A DNA stretch of 64,000 nucleotides. It comes from Variovorax sp. ZS18.2.2. Lineage in GTDB: Bacteria > Pseudomonadota > Gammaproteobacteria > Burkholderiales > Burkholderiaceae_C. The stretch covers positions 744,001 to 808,000 of the forward strand of contig NZ_JANLNM010000001.1 in assembly GCF_024701975.1 (NCBI RefSeq), in the 5' to 3' direction. Positions 16,892 through 26,000 of this stretch are shown here, piece by piece (the stretch's first letter is position 1; every line of letters starts with the position of its first letter). The translations under genes were made by a program, and so were the position numbers. Under the pieces are notes generated by a model. The model was not told the DNA's origin, did not search any database, and saw only the letters and a program-made list of their open reading frames with translations.

Positions 16892-17452
16892 GTGAGCACT
16901 CTGGACATCGTCGGCCTCTGCGGCAGCCTCCGCAACGCATCCGTCAATCGCGCCGCCCTGAACCTCGCCGGCTCACTGATGCCGGCATCCATGCAACTGG
17001 ACGTTGTCGAATGGCGCGAGGTGCCCTCGTTCGATGCGGACGTCTTCGCCAAGGGCTACCCGGCGCCGGTGCAGGCATTGCGCGAGCGCATCGCCCGCGC
17101 CGATGGCATCGTCATCGCCACGCCCGAATACAACTTCTCGATTCCGGGCGCCTTCAAGAACGTGATCGACTGGCTCAGCCGCGGCGAAGACCAGCCCTTC
17201 GCGCACAAGCCGGTGGCGCTGCTGTCGGCATCGCCCGGCCCGCTGGGCGGCGCACGGGTTCAGTACGACATGCGCCGCGTGATGCTGTTCGTGAACGCGA
17301 TGGTGCTGGTGAAGCCCGAGGTGTTCATCGGCGGGGCGGGCGGCAAGTTCGATGCCGATGGGAACTGCACCGACGAGACGACGCGCAAGTTCGTGGGCGA
17401 CCAGATGAAGGCGTTCGAGAAGTGGATCGGGGCGGTGAAGCGGATGGCTTGA
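16892..17452 (+). CDS. NADPH-dependent FMN reductase (flavodoxin-like)
   Basis: The 186-aa protein belongs to the NADPH-dependent FMN reductase family (chromate/azo/quinone reductase-like). The flavin phosphate loop is GSLRNASVNRA near the N-terminus, and the flavin-ring motif PEYNFSIPGAFKNVIDWLSR is intact. It would transfer electrons from NAD(P)H to FMN or quinones in the cytoplasm. GTG 16892 is chosen because the fold begins with the strand TLDIVGLCGS and an AAGGAAAA site lies 5-6 bases upstream; a GTG at 16802 would add 30 residues without family similarity. It is convergent with the acetyltransferase gene, with 7 bases between stops. Physiological substrate unknown. Confidence 0.85.
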   Translation: MSTLDIVGLCGSLRNASVNRAALNLAGSLMPASMQLDVVEWREVPSFDADVFAKGYPAPVQALRERIARADGIVIATPEYNFSIPGAFKNVIDWLSRGEDQPFAHKPVALLSASPGPLGGARVQYDMRRVMLFVNAMVLVKPEVFIGGAGGKFDADGNCTDETTRKFVGDQMKAFEKWIGAVKRMA

Positions 17453-17459
17453 CCGGGGC

Positions 17460-17897
17460 TCAGCTCCCGAACCTCTTCTTCATCGAGGCGAGGTAGAAGC
17501 CTTTGACGTAGTCGTCGATGCGCCCGTATTCCTCGTAGCCCTGCTTGATGTAGAAGCCCCGTGCCTGCCATTCGAATGTTTCGAGCGCGGCGCTGTGCGC
17601 ACCCAGATTCCTGGCACGCGCTTCGGCTTCGGCGAGCAGGCGCGCGCCCAGTCCCTGGCCACGTGCGGCCTCCGCCACCCAGAGGACATCGATGCGCAGC
17701 CAATACAGGAAGACGTAGGCGCGCAATCCACCAACCAATTCGCCATTCGCATCCTTGGCGTTGAGCCATACCGGCTGCGACTCGGGGTACTCGCCGACGA
17801 AGCCGTAGTTGAACTGCCGCAGATGCCGGCCGAGCACGCCGCTGCGGACTTCTTCTTGCGTAGCGGTCGAGATGACTGGGGGCGTTGGGCTGTTCAT
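17460..17897 (-). CDS. GNAT family N-acetyltransferase
   Basis: This 145-aa single-domain protein shows acetyl-CoA-binding motif A in VLWVAEAARGQGLGARLL (Q/R-x-x-G-x-G/A pattern), preceded by the strand GGLRAYVFLYWLRID and followed by LETFEWQARGFYIKQGYE, typical of the GNAT fold. It would acetylate a small amine or protein; nothing in the context identifies the acceptor. The ATG at 17897 begins MNSPTPPVI, and the domain starts soon after. Its upstream region abuts the promoter of the large stress operon, which is divergent from it. Confidence 0.82.
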   Translation of the reverse strand: MNSPTPPVISTATQEEVRSGVLGRHLRQFNYGFVGEYPESQPVWLNAKDANGELVGGLRAYVFLYWLRIDVLWVAEAARGQGLGARLLAEAEARARNLGAHSAALETFEWQARGFYIKQGYEEYGRIDDYVKGFYLASMKKRFGS

Positions 17898-17956
17898 CGG
17901 CGGATTCTATGAAGCACGCCAGTGCCGAAAGTCATGGGCCGGAGAAAAGAAAATTT

Positions 17957-17985
17957 TTGACATGTTATGTCGGCACACCTATAGT
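17957..17985 (+). promoter_or_regulatory. Near-consensus sigma70 promoter with a palindrome over the -35, driving the stress operon
   Basis: TTGACA at 17957-17962 and TATAGT at 17980-17985 are separated by exactly 17 bases, one mismatch from full consensus. An inverted repeat GACAT-GTT-ATGTC at 17959-17971 overlaps the -35 box, a typical repressor position. The first gene starts at 18038 behind an AAGGAGAGG ribosome site. No sigma54 (GG-N10-GC) element is evident, unlike classical psp operons. Confidence 0.7.
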
Positions 17986-18037
17986 GAACCCATCGAAGCA
18001 CCGCTCGCTTCCAACGGTCTCAACCACAAGGAGAGGT

Positions 18038-18454
18038 ATGCAATCACTGCTCGATCAACTCAAGGGCCTCGATGCGCTGGCGGGCGCCGCAATGGGCGGG
18101 CTGCCGGTGCAGCTGCAACCCATTCCGGGCAGCACGCCCGTCGTCCAGGTGAGCATCGAGGGGCGCGATGAACTGCCTATCTTTATTACCAGTTCCGACA
18201 TGCAGATCATCTGCATCTGCTACCTCTGGACCGAAGACGAAGTGAAGCCCGAGCGCCGCACCGAGCTGCTCGAATCGCTGCTCGACCTCAACCCGTCCGT
18301 GCCCCTGTCGTCCTTCGGCCGCGTCGATGGCCGCTACGTGCTCACCGGTGCGCTCGGGCGCAATGCGAGCGTGGAAGACGTCGCACGCGAAGTGGCCGTG
18401 CTCAGCGACAACGCGCTCGATGCGCTCGATGCCCTGTCCGAATTCCTGAATTAA
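18038..18454 (+). CDS. YjfI-type protein (DUF2170)
   Basis: This 138-aa cytoplasmic protein has the composition and pattern of the DUF2170/YjfI family: an acidic alpha/beta domain with DELPIFITSSDMQIICICYLW, then LLDLNPSVPLSSFG and a C-terminal helix VLSDNALDALDALSEFLN. In enterobacteria yjfI lies directly before the PspA paralogue yjfJ, as here, so a role with the PspA-like partner is likely; the biochemical function is not known. A strong ribosome site (AAGGAGAGG) fixes the start at 18038. It is the first gene of a nine-gene unit and is followed after 12 bases by the PspA-like gene. Confidence 0.8.
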   Translation: MQSLLDQLKGLDALAGAAMGGLPVQLQPIPGSTPVVQVSIEGRDELPIFITSSDMQIICICYLWTEDEVKPERRTELLESLLDLNPSVPLSSFGRVDGRYVLTGALGRNASVEDVAREVAVLSDNALDALDALSEFLN

Positions 18455-18466
18455 GCGGAGATCCAC

Positions 18467-19180
18467 ATGACCGTCATCAAGAAGCTTGTCACCCTGCTGC
18501 GCGGCAGCGCGCGCGAAATCGGCGAGAGCGTGGTCGACAGCAATGCCACACGCATCTACGAGCAGGAAATCATCGACGCCAAGCACAGCATCGAGAAGGC
18601 CAAGGGCGACCTCACCGGCGTGATGGCCAAGGAGATGCAGTCGGCCCGCGAGATCGAGCGCCTGAAGAACGAGATCACGCGCTACGAAGGCCTTGCGATC
18701 GAAGCGCTCAACAAGACGCAGGAAGGCCTCGCGCTCGACGTGGCCGCCAAGGTCGGCACCATCGAGCAGGAGCTCGAGGAGCAGGCCAAGGCCCACGCCT
18801 CCTACGCGCTGCAGGTCTCCAAGCTCAAGGAGCTGATCAAGTCGGCCGAGGCGCGCATCCGCGAGCACGAGCGCGAGATCGGCATCGCCAAGACCACCGA
18901 GAGCGTCTACCGCGCCACGCAGTCGATCTCCGAGAACATCGGCAGCGGCGGTTCGCGCCTGGCCAATGCACGCGAATCGCTCGAACGCATCCGCGCGCGC
19001 CACGAAGACCTGGCCGACCGCATGACGGCCAGCCAGGCGCTCGAGAACGAACTGGGCCACCAGGCGCTCGAGAAGAAGCTGGCCGCCGCGGGCATCGGCA
19101 GCGACGCCGACCGCACCGGCAAGGTGATGGAGCGCATCCGCGCCCGCCAAGCCAACCCGAGCGGGACCGCCTCCGAATGA
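18467..19180 (+). CDS. PspA/IM30 family protein (YjfJ-like)
   Basis: The 237-aa protein is almost entirely coiled coil, as in PspA/IM30/Vipp1, which are bacterial ESCRT-III-like proteins that polymerise on the inner membrane and repair or stabilise it. An N-terminal amphipathic helix (TVIKKLVTLLRGSAREIGES) is followed by long heptad-rich helices with the conserved region YEQEIIDAKHSIEKAKGDL and a C-terminal segment RARHEDLADRMTASQALE. A glycine-rich break (NIGSGGSRLAN) separates the last helices. Classical PspB/PspC/PspF partners are absent; the neighbours instead are YjfI upstream and a flotillin downstream. Its end overlaps the next gene by ATGA. Confidence 0.88.
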   Translation: MTVIKKLVTLLRGSAREIGESVVDSNATRIYEQEIIDAKHSIEKAKGDLTGVMAKEMQSAREIERLKNEITRYEGLAIEALNKTQEGLALDVAAKVGTIEQELEEQAKAHASYALQVSKLKELIKSAEARIREHEREIGIAKTTESVYRATQSISENIGSGGSRLANARESLERIRARHEDLADRMTASQALENELGHQALEKKLAAAGIGSDADRTGKVMERIRARQANPSGTASE

Positions 19181-19539
19181 ACGTGCGGGTCAAGCCGGTT
19201 CGCTGGCAGGGCTCGGACGAGGCGATACGCGCCGTCCAGGTGGCGTTCGACGTGGAGGAGGCCGTGCTGGAGGCGGTGCGCACGGCGGCTTTCGAGCAGC
19301 ACGTGTCCACCTCCGACCAGATCCGGCAGGTGCTGGGTCTTGCGACCACGTCGAAGCCCAAGCGACCGCGCCTGACGGTGTCGCTCAGCGGGGCGGACTA
19401 CGAATTCCTGGCGAAGCGCTACGGGCTCGCCGCCGACGACCGCCTGGCCATCAAGGAGAGGGCCACGCGCGACCTGATTGCATTTGCCAGCAGTGGTGGA
19501 AAGAAGGGCACCGGCGCAGGGAAGCCGGGCCGCAAGTAG
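19177..19539 (+). CDS. Unknown 120-aa protein with two ribbon-helix-helix-like halves
   Basis: I do not recognise a named family. The protein is basic and ends in a Lys/Gly-rich tail (GGKKGTGAGKPGRK). Two halves share a pattern: a short strand followed by two helices, first VQVAFDVEEAVLEAVRTAA with STSDQIRQVLG (about residues 20-55), then RLTVSLSGADYEFLAKRYG with ERATRDLIAF (about 64-103). This resembles the ribbon-helix-helix DNA-binding fold in duplicate, so it could be the operon's own regulator or a DNA-binding partner of the ATPase; this is inference from pattern. Its ATG overlaps the PspA stop (ATGA), so it is translated with the operon. Confidence 0.6.
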   Translation: MNVRVKPVRWQGSDEAIRAVQVAFDVEEAVLEAVRTAAFEQHVSTSDQIRQVLGLATTSKPKRPRLTVSLSGADYEFLAKRYGLAADDRLAIKERATRDLIAFASSGGKKGTGAGKPGRK

Positions 19540-19571
19540 AACAACAACACAACTCGCAAGCGGGAGGATCA

Positions 19572-20216
19572 ATGGGCAATTTCATGGATGCGGTGGTGGC
19601 GTACCCCACCGCGATCTACACGGTGCTGCTGGGCGTCGTGGTGATCTATTGGGTGCTCGCGGTGCTCGGCATGGTCGACATCGAACACAGCGGCTTCGAC
19701 GTCGACCTGCACACGCATGCCGACGGCGACACCAGCGACGTGGGCCAGCTCGCGAGCTACGTCGTCGCCTTCGGCCTGAACGGCGTGCCGTTCTCGGTGG
19801 CGGTGAGCCTGCTGGTGCTGGCGGCATGGACCGTTTCCTGCCTCGGTGGCGAGTGGCTCATGCCGCTGGTGCCAACGATGCTGCTCCAGCTCGTGGCCGG
19901 CACGGTGCTGCTGGTGGCCAGCGCGGCCATCGCCATTCCCGTCACGGCCGTCGCCATCCGGCCGCTGCGCGGCCTGTTCGTGAGCCACACGGCCGTGAGC
20001 AACGCCGCGCTGGTCGGCCAGGCCTGCCGTGTCATCACCGGCGTGGTCAACGAGAAAGACGGCCGCGCCGAAGTCACGCGCCGCGGCGCCAGCCTGAACA
20101 TCCGCGTCTGGGCGCCCGTGCCCAACACCTTCAAGCGCGGCTCGCACGCGCTGATCCTCGAATACGACGAGGTGGCCGGGCGCTACCTCATCGCGGCGCA
20201 CGAAGACATCGTCTGA
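19572..20216 (+). CDS. yqiJ: YqiJ-like inner-membrane protein with OB-fold (NfeD-related)
   Basis: The 214-aa protein has three hydrophobic segments at about 11-35, 74-92 and 98-128, then a soluble C-terminal domain from about residue 140 with the OB-fold pattern GQACRVITGVVNEKDGRAEVTRRG. That arrangement is the YqiJ/NfeD-like partner of bacterial flotillins, and the flotillin gene yqiK follows after 52 bases. Known NfeD-type proteins pair with SPFH proteins in membrane microdomains; here the function is inferred from that pairing. A GGGAGG site precedes the ATG at 19572. A negatively charged loop rich in Asp and His (VDLHTHADGDTSD) lies after the first helix. Confidence 0.8.
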   Translation: MGNFMDAVVAYPTAIYTVLLGVVVIYWVLAVLGMVDIEHSGFDVDLHTHADGDTSDVGQLASYVVAFGLNGVPFSVAVSLLVLAAWTVSCLGGEWLMPLVPTMLLQLVAGTVLLVASAAIAIPVTAVAIRPLRGLFVSHTAVSNAALVGQACRVITGVVNEKDGRAEVTRRGASLNIRVWAPVPNTFKRGSHALILEYDEVAGRYLIAAHEDIV

Positions 20217-20268
20217 TCGCGCGCACCCCTTACTGTTCGTCCGCTCTCAAAGCAAATCTGGAGAAAAA

Positions 20269-22437
20269 ATGGAGCCCATCATCTTTGCCGTGGTCATTCT
20301 GGCCGTGGTCATCCTCGGCCTGTTCGCGATGTTCGCCAAGTTCTATCGAAAGATCGAACAGGGCCACGCACTCATCGTGAACACGCTGCGCGCCGAGCCC
20401 GAGGTGACCTTCACCGGGCGGATGGTCTACCCGATCATCCACAAGGCCGAGCTGATGGACATCTCGGTCAAGACCATCGAGATCGACCGCTCCGGCAACG
20501 AAGGCCTCATCTGCCGCGACAACATCCGCGCGGACATCAAGGTGAAGTTCTTCGTGCGCGTCAACAAGACCGCCGACGACGTGCTGAAGGTGGCGCAGGG
20601 CATCGGCTGCGCGCGGGCCTCCAACCACGAGACGCTGGAAGAGTTGTTCTCCGCCAAGTTCTCCGAAGCGCTCAAGACCGTGGGCAAGTCGATGGACTTC
20701 GTCGATCTCTATCAGGCGCGCGACGGTTTCCGCGACCAGATCATCAGCCAGATCGGCAACGACCTCTCGGGCTACGTGCTCGAAGACGCGGCCATCGACT
20801 ACCTTGAGCAGACGCCACTGTCGGAGCTCGATGCCAACAACATCCTCGATGCGCAGGGCATCAAGAAGATCACCGAGCTCACGGCGGTCGAGCATGTGCG
20901 CACCAACGAGCTGCGCCGCAACGAGGAAATGCAGATCAAGAAGAAAAACGTCGAGACGCAGGAAGCCCTGCTCGAACTCGAGCGCCAGCAGGCCGATGCC
21001 ACCTCGCGCCAGCACCGCGAAATCGCCAGCGTGCGTGCCCGCGAGGAAGCCGAAACTTCCAAGATCCAGTCCGAAGAGCGCACCAAGTCCGAAACCGCGC
21101 GCCTGCTCTCGGAGCAGACCGTGGCCGTTCAGCAGGAGAACGTGCAGCGCGAAAAGGAAGTCGCCGAAAACAACCGCAAGCGCGCGGTGGCCGTCGAGGA
21201 AGAAAAGGTCACGCGTGCCCGCGACCTGGAAATCGTTGACCGCGAGAAAGAAGTGACGCTGCAGCGCATCGAGAAGGACAAGGCCGTCGAAGTGCAGAAG
21301 AAGGCCATTGCCGACGTGATCCGCGAGCGCATCGTGGTCGAGCGCACCGTGGCCGAGCAGGAAGAAGCGATCAAGGAACTGCGCGTGGTGGCCGAGGCCG
21401 AGCGCACCAAGAAGTCGGTCGTCATCATGGCCGAGGGCCAGGCCGACGAGAAGATGGTGATCGACGTGAAGGCCGCCGAGACGCAGGAAAAGCGCGCACG
21501 CCACAAGGCGGCCGAAGAACTGACGCTGGCCGATGCCAAGCTCAAGGTGGCCGAGCGCGACGCCGAATCGAAGAAGCGCGAAGCCGAGGGCATGGAAGCC
21601 ATCTCCGCAGCGCCGGGGCTGGCGGCTGCCAAGGTCGAGATCGCCACCGCGCAGGCGCGCCTGGCCACCTTCGAGGCCGAAGCCTCGGGCAAGGAAAAAC
21701 TGGGCCTGGCCGACGTGCACGTGCGCCAGGCCGATGCCGACGCCATCCTCAAGGCCGGCCAGGCCGACGCGCAGGTCATCGAGGCGCGCTCGCAGGCCGA
21801 AGCCGCCGGCATGCGCGCCAAGTTCGATGCCGAAGCCTCGGGCAAGGAAAAGCTCGGCCTCGCCGACGTGAACGTGCGCACGGCCGATGCCGAAGCCACG
21901 CTCAAGTCCGGCCAGGCCGATGCACAGGTGATCGAAGCGCGCTTCAACGCCGAGGCCAAGGGCCTGCACGAGAAGTTCGAGGCCATGAAGTCCATGAGCC
22001 CCGAGACCCGCGACCACGAAGAGTTCCGCATGCGCCTGGAGAAGTCGCACATCGAGACGATGAAGGGCATCGACGCGCAGACCTCCATCGCCAAGGAGCA
22101 GGCCGATGTGCTGGGCACCGCGCTCGCCAACGCCAAGATCGACATCGTGGGCGGCTCGGGCGACTACTTCGACAGCTTCGTGCGCTCGCTCTCCGTGGGC
22201 AAGGGCATCGACGGCGTCATCTCCAAGAGCCAGGCGGTGCAAGTCGCCTTCAAGGAGCAGCTCTCGGGCGAACGCGACGTGGTGAAGGACCTGCGCGACA
22301 TCGTCGGCGCCCTGGGCAATTCGTCGGGCGAGATCCAGAACCTCAGCGTCGCCTCGCTGATGAGCAAGATCGCCGCCGACGGCACCGAGAGCCAGAAGTC
22401 GGCGCTGCAGAACCTGATTTCCACCTTCCGCCACTGA
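20269..22437 (+). CDS. yqiK: Flotillin-like SPFH protein YqiK
   Basis: This 722-aa protein has one N-terminal membrane helix (about residues 3-24), an SPFH/Band 7 domain to about residue 200, and a very long charged coiled-coil region rich in Glu, Ala and Lys, as in bacterial flotillins that form large oligomers and organise membrane microdomains. Two consecutive 51-aa repeats lie in the coiled coil. The C-terminal part (DIVGGSGDYFDSFVRSLSVGKGID) matches the flotillin tail. Its neighbour YqiJ and the PspA-like protein upstream suggest an envelope integrity role. The predicted ribosome site before 20269 is GGAGAAAAA. Longer than many flotillins (about 500-560 aa) because of the extended coiled coil. 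Confidence 0.88.
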   Translation: MEPIIFAVVILAVVILGLFAMFAKFYRKIEQGHALIVNTLRAEPEVTFTGRMVYPIIHKAELMDISVKTIEIDRSGNEGLICRDNIRADIKVKFFVRVNKTADDVLKVAQGIGCARASNHETLEELFSAKFSEALKTVGKSMDFVDLYQARDGFRDQIISQIGNDLSGYVLEDAAIDYLEQTPLSELDANNILDAQGIKKITELTAVEHVRTNELRRNEEMQIKKKNVETQEALLELERQQADATSRQHREIASVRAREEAETSKIQSEERTKSETARLLSEQTVAVQQENVQREKEVAENNRKRAVAVEEEKVTRARDLEIVDREKEVTLQRIEKDKAVEVQKKAIADVIRERIVVERTVAEQEEAIKELRVVAEAERTKKSVVIMAEGQADEKMVIDVKAAETQEKRARHKAAEELTLADAKLKVAERDAESKKREAEGMEAISAAPGLAAAKVEIATAQARLATFEAEASGKEKLGLADVHVRQADADAILKAGQADAQVIEARSQAEAAGMRAKFDAEASGKEKLGLADVNVRTADAEATLKSGQADAQVIEARFNAEAKGLHEKFEAMKSMSPETRDHEEFRMRLEKSHIETMKGIDAQTSIAKEQADVLGTALANAKIDIVGGSGDYFDSFVRSLSVGKGIDGVISKSQAVQVAFKEQLSGERDVVKDLRDIVGALGNSSGEIQNLSVASLMSKIAADGTESQKSALQNLISTFRH
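21679..21984 (+). repeat. Tandem 153-bp (51-aa) repeat inside yqiK
   Basis: Unit 1 is 21679-21831 and unit 2 is 21832-21984; both begin EASGKEKLGLADV and contain GQADAQVIEAR at the same place. By hand alignment 39 of 51 residues are identical. The repeat extends the coiled-coil stalk of the flotillin without breaking the frame. Confidence 0.85.
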
Positions 22438-22451
22438 ACCGGGGGCGCACG

Positions 22452-22997
22452 ATGAACCCGAACCTGAAGTGCAGTTGCGCCGGACGCGCGGCCATGCAAC
22501 CCGTGGCGCTGGCCGAAGCGCTGCTGGGCGTGCAATGCGCCGAGTGCCAAGGCATGGTGATGGGCATGGACGACTGGCGCGCCTGGAAGGCGGCAGACCC
22601 GAACCGTGTGCCGCATGAGGTCGACGACGAAGTCATCGAGGTGTTCGACCTCGCCGCCGTGCGCCACTGCCCCGAGTGCGACCGGCTGATGCAGCGCCTG
22701 CGCGTGAGCGCCGGGCCCGACTTCCGCATCGACCGCTGCGTGGCCTGCCAGAACCTGTGGTTCGATGCGGGCGAATGGCGCGCCATCGTGAGCCGCGGGC
22801 TCGCGGGCCGGCTCGACGAACTGCTCTCCGACGGCTACCAGCGCCGGCTGCAGACCGAGGAGGTGCGCGAAGCCCGCCTGGCCTCGCTGCGCCGCCGCTA
22901 CGGCAATGAATGCATCGACGAGCTGGACCGCATCCGCGCCTGGCTCGACACCCAGCCTCACCGCGACGAATTGCTCGCACTGCTGCGCGCGGACTGA
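22452..22997 (+). CDS. Zinc-ribbon (zf-TFIIB) protein
   Basis: This 181-aa protein holds a zf-TFIIB domain: Cys73 and Cys76 in CPEC, then Cys96 and Cys99 in IDRCVACQNLWFDAGEW, the family's C-x2-C...C-x2-C-x3-W-x-D-x-G-E signature. A further CAEC pair (29, 32) and C7/C9 near the N-terminus may form a second metal site. The C-terminal third is helical and charged (RRLQTEEVREARLASLRRRYG). No function is known for such stand-alone proteins; a scaffold or nucleic-acid contact is possible. It begins 14 bases after yqiK and ends 12 bases before the giant ATPase gene, so it belongs to the same transcript. Confidence 0.75.
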   Translation: MNPNLKCSCAGRAAMQPVALAEALLGVQCAECQGMVMGMDDWRAWKAADPNRVPHEVDDEVIEVFDLAAVRHCPECDRLMQRLRVSAGPDFRIDRCVACQNLWFDAGEWRAIVSRGLAGRLDELLSDGYQRRLQTEEVREARLASLRRRYGNECIDELDRIRAWLDTQPHRDELLALLRAD

Positions 22998-23009
22998 CCG
23001 CGCCGATCC

Positions 23010-26000
23010 ATGCAACCCACCGACGAAACGGGAGCGCCGCCCGGCGCCCAGGCGCCGACCGACCAGACCGAAGCCCTGGTCTCCGGCAGCGGCAGCTACG
23101 ACCTGCTGAAGAAGCGGCTCGAAACCCAGGGCGAAGGCCTGCTCAAGAAGACGCAGGCGCTCAACGAGCAGCGGCTGGCCGAGTTCGGCCGCTCCGACCA
23201 GACGCTGATCCTGCGCACCCGCGCGCGCACCGAGAACAACGCCGTGGCGCGCGACATCGTGCGCATCGGCGACCTGCTGCTGTTCGGCTACAACGTCTTC
23301 ATCGGTCTGCGCAAGGAAACGGCCGTGGGCGACGTGTTCGGCCTCTACCGGCTCGCAACGCCGGGTGAAGCGGCCACCGAGAACGACGAACTGCAACCCG
23401 TGCCGCTGGCCGGCACCTTCCTGGAAGACACGCGCTTCACCTCCGACTTCCGCGAGCTCTACGCCTACTACAAGCAGGCCACGCTGCTGCAGCTTCGCGT
23501 GACGCAAGACAAGCTGCTCGCCTCGTTTCAGATCGGCCAGCAGCTGCACGACGTGCGCGTGTTCCGCTGGGCCATCGAGCGCGACGGCAGCATCCACTAC
23601 ATCGACAACCGCGGCGAGCGCGACATCGCCTTGCCCGCGAGCCACGATTTCGAGTGGACCATCGCCACGCGCGAAGACCATGTGGGCGGCAAGCATCCGC
23701 ATGTGAACGTGCTGGACACGGTGTTCGTCGAAACGCTGGGCGGCGACCTCACGATCAAGATCGAGAACAACACCGAGACGGGCCTGGGCATCTACAGCGA
23801 ACCGGTGGAGGACAAGAGCCAGTCGCTCACCGATGCCGAGATCGCCTGGGCCAAGCTCGGCATGCTGATCCTGCTGCGCGTGAAGCCCTACCGCGAGCAG
23901 GTCACGCGCTACCTGGTGTTCAACATCCGCACGCAGCAGGTCGAGCGCATCGACGCCATCGGCGGCTCCTGCGTGCAGCTGCCTGAAGACCACGGGATCA
24001 TCTTTCCGGGCGGCTACTACCTGCAGTCGGGCGAATACAAGCGCTTCGACCTGCCGGCCGAGGTGGTCGAGCACCTGCGTTTCAAGCGCATGCTGCGCTC
24101 GCCCAATGGCGAAGACGTGGCTTACGTCTTCTACGACCCGAAGCCCGGGCGCTATGCGCTCTTCAACTACAACCTGATCGAAAAGAAGCTCGCCACGCCG
24201 ATCATTGCGAATGGCTACGCGCGCTTTGCGGACGGCCGCATCCTGGTGTTCCACGACAACGACGGCGAGCCGACGCGCGTGCACCCGATGCAGCTGTGGC
24301 AGACGCCGTTCGCCAGCGAAGAACATGTGAGCGCGCAGCCGCCCGCCACCGGCTTCTTCGGCAAGATCGGCAACGCCGAGCTGGTGCGCGGCGTGAGCGA
24401 CCTCATGGGCATCGCCCGCGCGGTGCGCGAGCAGGCGCCCACGCGCGCCGCCTACGAAGACCTGATCCGCCAGTGCACCCGCGTGAGCGACGCCTACTTC
24501 TGGCTCGACGCGCCCGAAGCCACCGGCCTCATGGCCGAGCTGCGCAGCATTGCCGACGTGGCGCGCAGCACGCTGGCCGAGTTCGAGAAGGTCGACACGA
24601 TCCGGCGTGAAACCGCACGTGCATTGGCCCGGGCGGAAGACGCGCAGCATGCGCTGCTGGTCGACATCGCCAGCACCATCTGGCGCGCGCCCGACGATTT
24701 CGTGAAGGCGCTCGGGCGCCTGCGCGAACGGCGCGGCGCGCTGCAGATGCTCAAGGAGCTGCGCTACGCCGATCTGCCGCGCATCGCCGCGATGGACGCC
24801 GCGCTCGAGGTCGAACAGCAGCGCATCGGCGAACGCGCGATGCAGTTCCTGGCGGCCGACACCGCCTTCAACGGCCAGCGTCAGGCGCTCGACAAGCTCG
24901 CGCTCGACCTGCCCAACCTGGCGACATCGCCTGCGCTCGGGCAGATGCTTGCCACGCTCGACGAACAGGCCGCGGGCCTCGATCTGCTGACCGAGCAATT
25001 GGGGAGCCTGCCGGGTGGAGATGCGGTGATCCGCACCTCCATCCTCGACCGCATTTCGCTGATCTACGCCGACATCAACCGCATGCGCGCCGATGCGCGT
25101 GTGCGGCGCAAGTCACTGGGCGCGACCGAGGCGCGTGCCGAGTTCGGCGCGCAATTCAAGCTTTTCAGCCAGGCAGTCGAAAACGCGCTGGAGTTCGCCG
25201 ACACGCCCGAAAAGTGCGACGACGCGCTCACGCGCCTGCTGGCCCAGCTCGAAGAAATCGAGGGCCGCTTCGCCGAGCAGGAAGACTTCCTCGCCGACAT
25301 CGCCGAGAAGCGCGAGACCGTGTACGAAGCGCTGTCCGCACGCCGTCAGAGCCTGGTGGAAGCCCGCCAGCGCCGCGCGCAAGGCGTGGTCGATGCTGCG
25401 GGCCGCATCCTCGACGGCATTCCGCGCCGCATCGCGCAGCTGGCCGACCTGACGCAGGTTCACAGCTACTTCGCGGCCGACCCGATGATCGGCAAGCTCC
25501 GCACGCTGATCGCCGACCTGCGTACGCTGGGCGCCGCGGTGCCGGCCGACGAGCTCGACACGCGCCTGAAGACAGCGCGCGACCAGGCCCTGCGCTCCAT
25601 CCGCGACAAGCGCGAACTGGTGAGCGAGGGCGGTGACACGCTGCGCCTGGGCCGTCACGCCTTCACCGTGCACCGCCAGCCGGTCGACCTGACGCTGGTG
25701 GCCCGCGACGAAGGCATGGCCTACCAGGTGACGGGCACCGACTACCAGAGCCCCGTGGACGAGCCCCGGCTGCTGCCGCTGCAGCGCTACTGGAACCAGT
25801 CGCTGGTGTCGGAGACGGCCGAGCTGTCGCGCGCGGAGTACCTCGCAGGCCGCCTGCTGGAGGCGCTGCTAGACGGCAAGGCCGAGCGCAGCTGGGCCGA
25901 GGTGCTCACGCTGTTGGCCGAAGACCCGCTGCATCCGCAACTGCTCGACATGGTCCGCCGATTCGCCGCCGCACGGTATCAAGAGGGCTACCAAAAGGGC

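Noticed and set aside
17898..18037. Sigma54/PspF-type promoter before the PspA-like gene
   Set aside because: No GG-N10-GC element with the right spacing was seen, while a near-consensus sigma70 promoter is present.
22164..24998. Very long minus-strand open frame (about 940 codons) opposite yqiK and the ATPase gene
   Set aside because: It runs across three supported plus-strand genes; composition is a reverse-complement artefact of third-position GC bias.
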